Origin: Porticoccaceae bacterium
GTDB taxonomy: Bacteria > Pseudomonadota > Gammaproteobacteria > Pseudomonadales > Porticoccaceae
Reading direction: 5' to 3'
DNA length: 5,016 bases
Assembly: GCA_002701765.1 (NCBI GenBank)
Contig: NZXB01000015.1
Coordinates: 3,142-8,157 of the forward strand
This document shows positions 1-5,016 of this stretch, piece by piece. The translations under genes and the position numbers were made by a program. Positions within the stretch are counted from its first letter, which is position 1; each line of letters begins with the position of its first letter. The notes beneath the pieces were generated by a model. That model was given only the letters and a program-made list of their open reading frames with translations. It was not told the origin of the DNA and made no database searches.

Positions 1-3000
1 TTAAGATCAGACCCTAAGTTGAGTCAAGCATCAATGGTCTATGCATGCAGCCTATCACCAAAAACTATTGTCTACAAAGGGATGTTGACTCCAGCTCAAC
101 TTTTCCCCTTTTACAATGACCTGCAGGACACGCGCTATGAAACGCACTTAGCAATGGTCCATTCCCGATTTAGCACTAATACTTTCCCGTCTTGGGACAG
201 AGCTCAGCCATGCCGATATATGAGTCACAATGGAGAAATTAACACCCTCCGTGGAAACGTTAATCAAATGAAAGCTCGACAAGGAATAGCTGATAGCGAA
301 TTCTTTCGAGACAGCATAGAGAAGCTTTTCCCAATAGCTGAGCCAGATTGTTCTGATTCGGGAAATTTCGATAACGTTTTAGAATTTCTAATGATGTCAG
401 GGCGCTCCTTGCAAGAATCTGCTGTAATCATGATACCTGAAGCTTGGCAGTCCGACAAAAATATGTCGCCTGACAAGAAAGCGTTTTATGAGTTCCACTC
501 TGCGCTCATGGAACCTTGGGATGGGCCGGCGTCTATAGCCTTCACGGACGGGGACTACATAGGGGCTGTGCTCGATCGCAACGGGCTGCGCCCGAGCAGG
601 TACTATATCACGCATGACGATAAAGTAATCATGGCGTCTGAGGTGGGAGTTCTGGAAGTCGAGCCGAGTAATGTAAAGATTAAAGGTCGGTTGCAACCTG
701 GAAAAATGTTCCTAATCGATTTTGATCAAGGGCGAATGATACCCGACGAAGAGCTAAAGCGAAAATTCTCAAATAAAAATCCATATGCGAAATGGCTTCG
801 CGATCAAAAAATGGAGTTAAAGGATATACCACTTCCCCAAAACGAAGCTCCAGTGGACTTTGAATCACTCCTTTCTCGAATGCAAGCCTTCGGGTACACA
901 ACCGAAACGATGGAATTCATGCTAGTGCCGCTTGTCACAGAGGCGAGAGATCCTCTCGGCTCCATGGGCAATGACTCTGCTTTGGCATGTCTTTCTAGCA
1001 AATCGAGAATGACATATGACTATTTCAAGCAGCTTTTTGCTCAGATAACAAACCCTCCCATTGATTCCATTCGTGAAGAGATAGTGATGTCCCTGAGGTG
1101 CTTTATCGGTCCAGAGAGCAACGTCCTAGAGGCGACGCCAAAACATGCAAACCGATTGCAATTGAATAATCCCATTCTCACTAATGAAGAATTGTTAAAG
1201 CTCAAACACTTGGACTACAGAGGCTGGAAAAGCCAAACAATCGACATAACATTTCCGAAATCACTGGGAGTTGAAGGTATGCTCTCTGCGATAGACCGTA
1301 TTTGCGAGGAAGCGTCTAACGCAATAGAAAACAAATACTCGTTAATAGTCTTATCCGATCGCAACATAAACCATGAGCGGATGGCGCTGAGTTCTCTGAT
1401 AGCTTGCGGTGCGGTACACCATCATCTGATCAGCAAACAGGAACGTTCTAGGATAGGCATCATCCTCGAGTCAGGTGAAGCCCGAGAAGTGCACCATCAT
1501 TGTCTCCTGATAGGCTATGGGGCTGATGCAATCAATCCCTACTTGGCATTCGAAGCCCTATTGCAAGCGCGCAACGATAACCTTTTGGATCCTCAAACGT
1601 GTCCAGATATAGAATCAATTAGTGCTGCGTACATGAAAGGGGTTTCTAAAGGTATTTTAAAAGTGATGGCAAAGATGGGGATTTCAACGCTTCAATCATA
1701 CAAAGGAGCTCAAATCTTTGAGGCTGTTGGAATTGCGCGAGAGATTATTGATCGCTGCTTTGTTGGCACGGCTAGTCGGGTTGAAGGCGTTAGTTTTCCA
1801 ATTTTGTATAGAGAAATTCTTCAGCGCCATGAGCAAGGATTTCCTGAACGATCAGCCAATTTAATTCCTGCACTCTCTAACCCCGGAGACTTCCATTGGC
1901 GGAGTGGGGGCGAAACGCACATGTGGGATCCGACAAGCATTGCAAACCTTCAAGTTGCGGCCAAAACCAATGATGAAAGCGCTTATTGGGCATTTGCAAA
2001 ACATGCGAACGAACAGGCTACGCAGCGAGCAACCTTTAGAGGTCTTTTCAAATTTAAACATGATGACAGTAACGAAATTGGTATAGATATGGTTGAGCCC
2101 GCTTCCGAAATCGTAAAACGGTTCTGTACTGGCGCAATGAGCTTCGGTTCAATTTCAGCCGAGAGTCATGAAACTCTTGCAATAGCAATGAACCGTTTGG
2201 GCGGCAAGTCCAATACGGGAGAGGGAGGAGAGGACCCGAATAGATTTACTAGCCTAGATAATGGAGACTCAAAGAGGTCCGCCATCAAACAAGTCGCATC
2301 CGGAAGGTTTGGTGTTACCATCTGGTATCTTGCCAATGCCGATGAAATTCAAATCAAGATCGTTCAAGGCGCGAAGCCTGGGGAGGGAGGAGAACTACCA
2401 GGAGGTAAAGTAGACGAAAACATTGCAAGTATTCGGTATTCAACACCAGGGGTCGGCCTGATTAGTCCACCTCCTCATCACGATGTCTACTCTATCGAGG
2501 ACATAGCCCAGTTAATACATGACTTGAAAAATTGTAATCCCAGTGCGCGAATCAGCGTTAAATTGGGTTCGGAAATTGGTGTGGGAACGATCGCGGCCGG
2601 AGTGACTAAAGCGAAGACAGATCATCTTGTAATAGCTGGGCATGATGGAGGTACCGGAGCGTCACCTCTTACATCGATAAAGCATGCCGGTTTGCCCTGG
2701 GAATTGGGTATAGCTGAAACACATCAAACTCTCGTAATGAATAATCTCCGTTCCAGAGTGGTTTTACAAACAGATGGTCAAATCAAAACTGGTCGCGATG
2801 TCGCCATTGCGTTTTTGCTTGGTGCTGAGGAGATTGGTGTTTCAACAGCGCCGCTCGTTACCATGGGATGCATTATGATGCGAAAATGTCATCTCAACAC
2901 GTGTCCGGTTGGGATAGCAACACAGGATGCCGAACTTAGAAGAAAATTTACCGGCAAACCAGAGCATGTTGTCAACTATTTGTTCATGGTAGCGGAAGAA

Positions 3001-4017
3001 TTGCGCTTGATTATGGCCAAATTAGGTTTCAAAAACGTTGATGATATGGTGGGAAGGTCCGATCGACTGGATACCGATGATGCGATCACACATTGGAAAG
3101 CTGAGGGTCTCGATCTCACTAATATTTTGACACCCGCACAAGCCATCTACGAAGGTACAGAGGTTGTTCAGACCATAGAACAGAACCACGGACTGCACCA
3201 AGCGTTGGATAACCAACTCATAAGTCGAGCGCAGTCAGCCATAAAAAATGGTGACATAGTTAATATTGAACTCCCAATCATTAATACAAATCGTGTCGTG
3301 GGTGCCATGCTCTCTCACGAAGTCGCAAAATCAACAAACGGAAAATTCCTTCCAGATGACACCATAAATATCAAGCTGAACGGATCGGCTGGCCAGAGCT
3401 TAGGCGCTTGGCTTGCCAAGGGCATATGCCTAAAAGTAGAGGGAGATGCGAACGACTATGTTGGGAAAGGATTATCCGGTGGTAAGATAATTATCTACCC
3501 ACCGAAAATAAGCACATTTGTCCCGGAAGAGAATATTTTAATCGGCAATGTCACACTCTACGGGGCTACGTCTGGAGAAGCCTATTTCAGGGGGATCGCT
3601 GCTGAGCGGTTTTGTGTAAGAAACAGTGGTGCATGTGCCGTCGTCGAAGGTGTCGGAGACCATGGGTGTGAATACATGACCGGCGGACGAGTGGTGATCC
3701 TAGGACAGACAGGAAGAAATTTTGGCGCAGGAATGAGTGGCGGAATTGCTTATGTTTGGGATAAACATGAGACCTTCGCTAGCAATTGCAATACCGAAAC
3801 ATTCGAGTTAGAAACTTTAGAAGCTGAAGATGATATTAAGGAACTCAAACAGATGCTCAGGAACCATCTTCTATATACAGGTTCAACCGTTGCTAAGAAA
3901 ATATTATCCGACTGGGAGATAGAGGGTAGCTTCTTTTTAAAGGTAATGCCCACTGACTACAAACGTGTTCTCGAGGAATTCGCGTTAAAGGGATCAAAAT
4001 TATCCGCCTCAGGGTAA
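1..4017 (+). CDS. gltB: Glutamate synthase [NAD(P)H] large (alpha) subunit, 5'-truncated by the window edge
   Basis: Large subunit of glutamate synthase, making glutamate from glutamine and 2-oxoglutarate with electrons supplied by GltD; a cytoplasmic enzyme of ammonia assimilation. The frame is open from base 1, so the TTG at 19 and ATG at 34 are not real starts. 1338 codons are visible; family members have about 1480-1550, so roughly 150-200 N-terminal residues, including the catalytic Cys of the class II glutamine amidotransferase, lie outside. Visible in order, numbered by window codon: the rest of the amidotransferase domain (HSRFSTN 54-60, NGEINT 77-82, DRNGLRPSR 192-200); the central domain from about codon 295 (QAFGYT, then TNPPID near 354); the FMN-binding synthase barrel (SFGSIS from 714, GGKSNTGEGGE 734-744, AKPGEGGE 791-798, SPPPHHD at bases 2464-2484, GHDGGTGAS 880-888); the 3Fe-4S ligands Cys957, Cys963 and Cys968 in Cx5Cx4C; and the C-terminal glycine-rich beta-helix, about 1084-1260. 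There is no frameshift or internal stop. GltB identity is very secure; cofactor choice (NADH or NADPH) cannot be read from it. Confidence 0.98.
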   Translation, partial: LRSDPKLSQASMVYACSLSPKTIVYKGMLTPAQLFPFYNDLQDTRYETHLAMVHSRFSTNTFPSWDRAQPCRYMSHNGEINTLRGNVNQMKARQGIADSEFFRDSIEKLFPIAEPDCSDSGNFDNVLEFLMMSGRSLQESAVIMIPEAWQSDKNMSPDKKAFYEFHSALMEPWDGPASIAFTDGDYIGAVLDRNGLRPSRYYITHDDKVIMASEVGVLEVEPSNVKIKGRLQPGKMFLIDFDQGRMIPDEELKRKFSNKNPYAKWLRDQKMELKDIPLPQNEAPVDFESLLSRMQAFGYTTETMEFMLVPLVTEARDPLGSMGNDSALACLSSKSRMTYDYFKQLFAQITNPPIDSIREEIVMSLRCFIGPESNVLEATPKHANRLQLNNPILTNEELLKLKHLDYRGWKSQTIDITFPKSLGVEGMLSAIDRICEEASNAIENKYSLIVLSDRNINHERMALSSLIACGAVHHHLISKQERSRIGIILESGEAREVHHHCLLIGYGADAINPYLAFEALLQARNDNLLDPQTCPDIESISAAYMKGVSKGILKVMAKMGISTLQSYKGAQIFEAVGIAREIIDRCFVGTASRVEGVSFPILYREILQRHEQGFPERSANLIPALSNPGDFHWRSGGETHMWDPTSIANLQVAAKTNDESAYWAFAKHANEQATQRATFRGLFKFKHDDSNEIGIDMVEPASEIVKRFCTGAMSFGSISAESHETLAIAMNRLGGKSNTGEGGEDPNRFTSLDNGDSKRSAIKQVASGRFGVTIWYLANADEIQIKIVQGAKPGEGGELPGGKVDENIASIRYSTPGVGLISPPPHHDVYSIEDIAQLIHDLKNCNPSARISVKLGSEIGVGTIAAGVTKAKTDHLVIAGHDGGTGASPLTSIKHAGLPWELGIAETHQTLVMNNLRSRVVLQTDGQIKTGRDVAIAFLLGAEEIGVSTAPLVTMGCIMMRKCHLNTCPVGIATQDAELRRKFTGKPEHVVNYLFMVAEELRLIMAKLGFKNVDDMVGRSDRLDTDDAITHWKAEGLDLTNILTPAQAIYEGTEVVQTIEQNHGLHQALDNQLISRAQSAIKNGDIVNIELPIINTNRVVGAMLSHEVAKSTNGKFLPDDTINIKLNGSAGQSLGAWLAKGICLKVEGDANDYVGKGLSGGKIIIYPPKISTFVPEENILIGNVTLYGATSGEAYFRGIAAERFCVRNSGACAVVEGVGDHGCEYMTGGRVVILGQTGRNFGAGMSGGIAYVWDKHETFASNCNTETFELETLEAEDDIKELKQMLRNHLLYTGSTVAKKILSDWEIEGSFFLKVMPTDYKRVLEEFALKGSKLSASG

Positions 4018-4027
4018 TACAAACTTT

Positions 4028-4031
4028 GAGA
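4028..4031 (+). promoter_or_regulatory. Weak ribosome-binding site for gltD
   Basis: A GAGA core with GAG at 4028-4030 lies 8 bases before the gltD ATG, inside an A/T-rich spacer. It is the only Shine-Dalgarno-like match between the genes and is short, so gltD translation may depend partly on ribosomes finishing gltB 21 bases upstream. That coupling is inference. No hairpin or terminator is visible in the spacer. Confidence 0.45.
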
Positions 4032-4038
4032 AAAACTT

Positions 4039-5016
<978 letters not shown>

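Noticed and set aside
19..60. TTG at 19 or ATG at 34 as the start of gltB
   Set aside because: The frame is open back to base 1, and family alignment puts this stretch (before CSLSPKTIVYKGM) well inside the amidotransferase domain. The real start lies left of the window.
264..1001. Overlapping - strand open frames of 65-99 codons
   Set aside because: All sit antisense to the conserved gltB amidotransferase and central domains, overlap one another and encode nothing recognisable.
1861..2086. Short open frames on both strands between the central and FMN domains of gltB
   Set aside because: The gltB frame reads through with family-typical sequence (LRGLF-like linker, then EPASEIVKRFCTGAMSFG). 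These are chance frames.
3022..3953. Two - strand open frames of 64 and 67 codons
   Set aside because: They are antisense to the gltB linker, beta-helix and tail, with no motif and no sign of a separate gene.
4018..4038. Terminator or promoter between gltB and gltD
   Set aside because: The 21-base spacer has no inverted repeat and is too short for a separate promoter, so a shared transcript is the simpler reading.

Overview
The window is almost wholly occupied by two adjacent + strand genes for the two subunits of bacterial NAD(P)H-dependent glutamate synthase (GOGAT): gltB (large, alpha subunit) followed by gltD (small, beta subunit). Both run off an edge. gltB lacks its 5' end, including the N-terminal catalytic cysteine region; gltD lacks its 3' end. 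No other gene, RNA gene, mobile element, CRISPR array or terminator could be supported.

Layout: bases 1-4017 are the last 1338 codons of gltB plus its TAA stop. Bases 4018-4038 are a 21-base spacer with a weak GAG ribosome-binding core. Bases 4039-5016 are the first 326 codons of gltD, open to the right edge. The short spacer and shared direction point to one transcript. The promoter must lie left of the window.

How they work together: GltB hydrolyses glutamine in its N-terminal amidotransferase domain. Ammonia then passes to the FMN/3Fe-4S synthase domain, where 2-oxoglutarate is converted to glutamate. GltD takes electrons from NAD(P)H through FAD and feeds them to GltB through [4Fe-4S] clusters. 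With glutamine synthetase this is the main route of ammonia assimilation when ammonia is scarce.

Organism: a bacterium of moderate GC (roughly mid-40s percent, judged from sampled lines and not computed across the window). The GltD N-terminus (GKITGF start, CxxCx4Cx5CP spacing, [16 protein letters not shown]) and the GltB core (GEGGELPG, RKCHLNTCPVGIATQ) resemble, from memory, the branch that includes Planctomycetes/Verrucomicrobia-like bacteria and the fused eukaryotic NADH-GOGATs, rather than the E. coli type. This placement is tentative. The region reads as ordinary core metabolism. I found no evidence of an undescribed system; the findings listed are small points.
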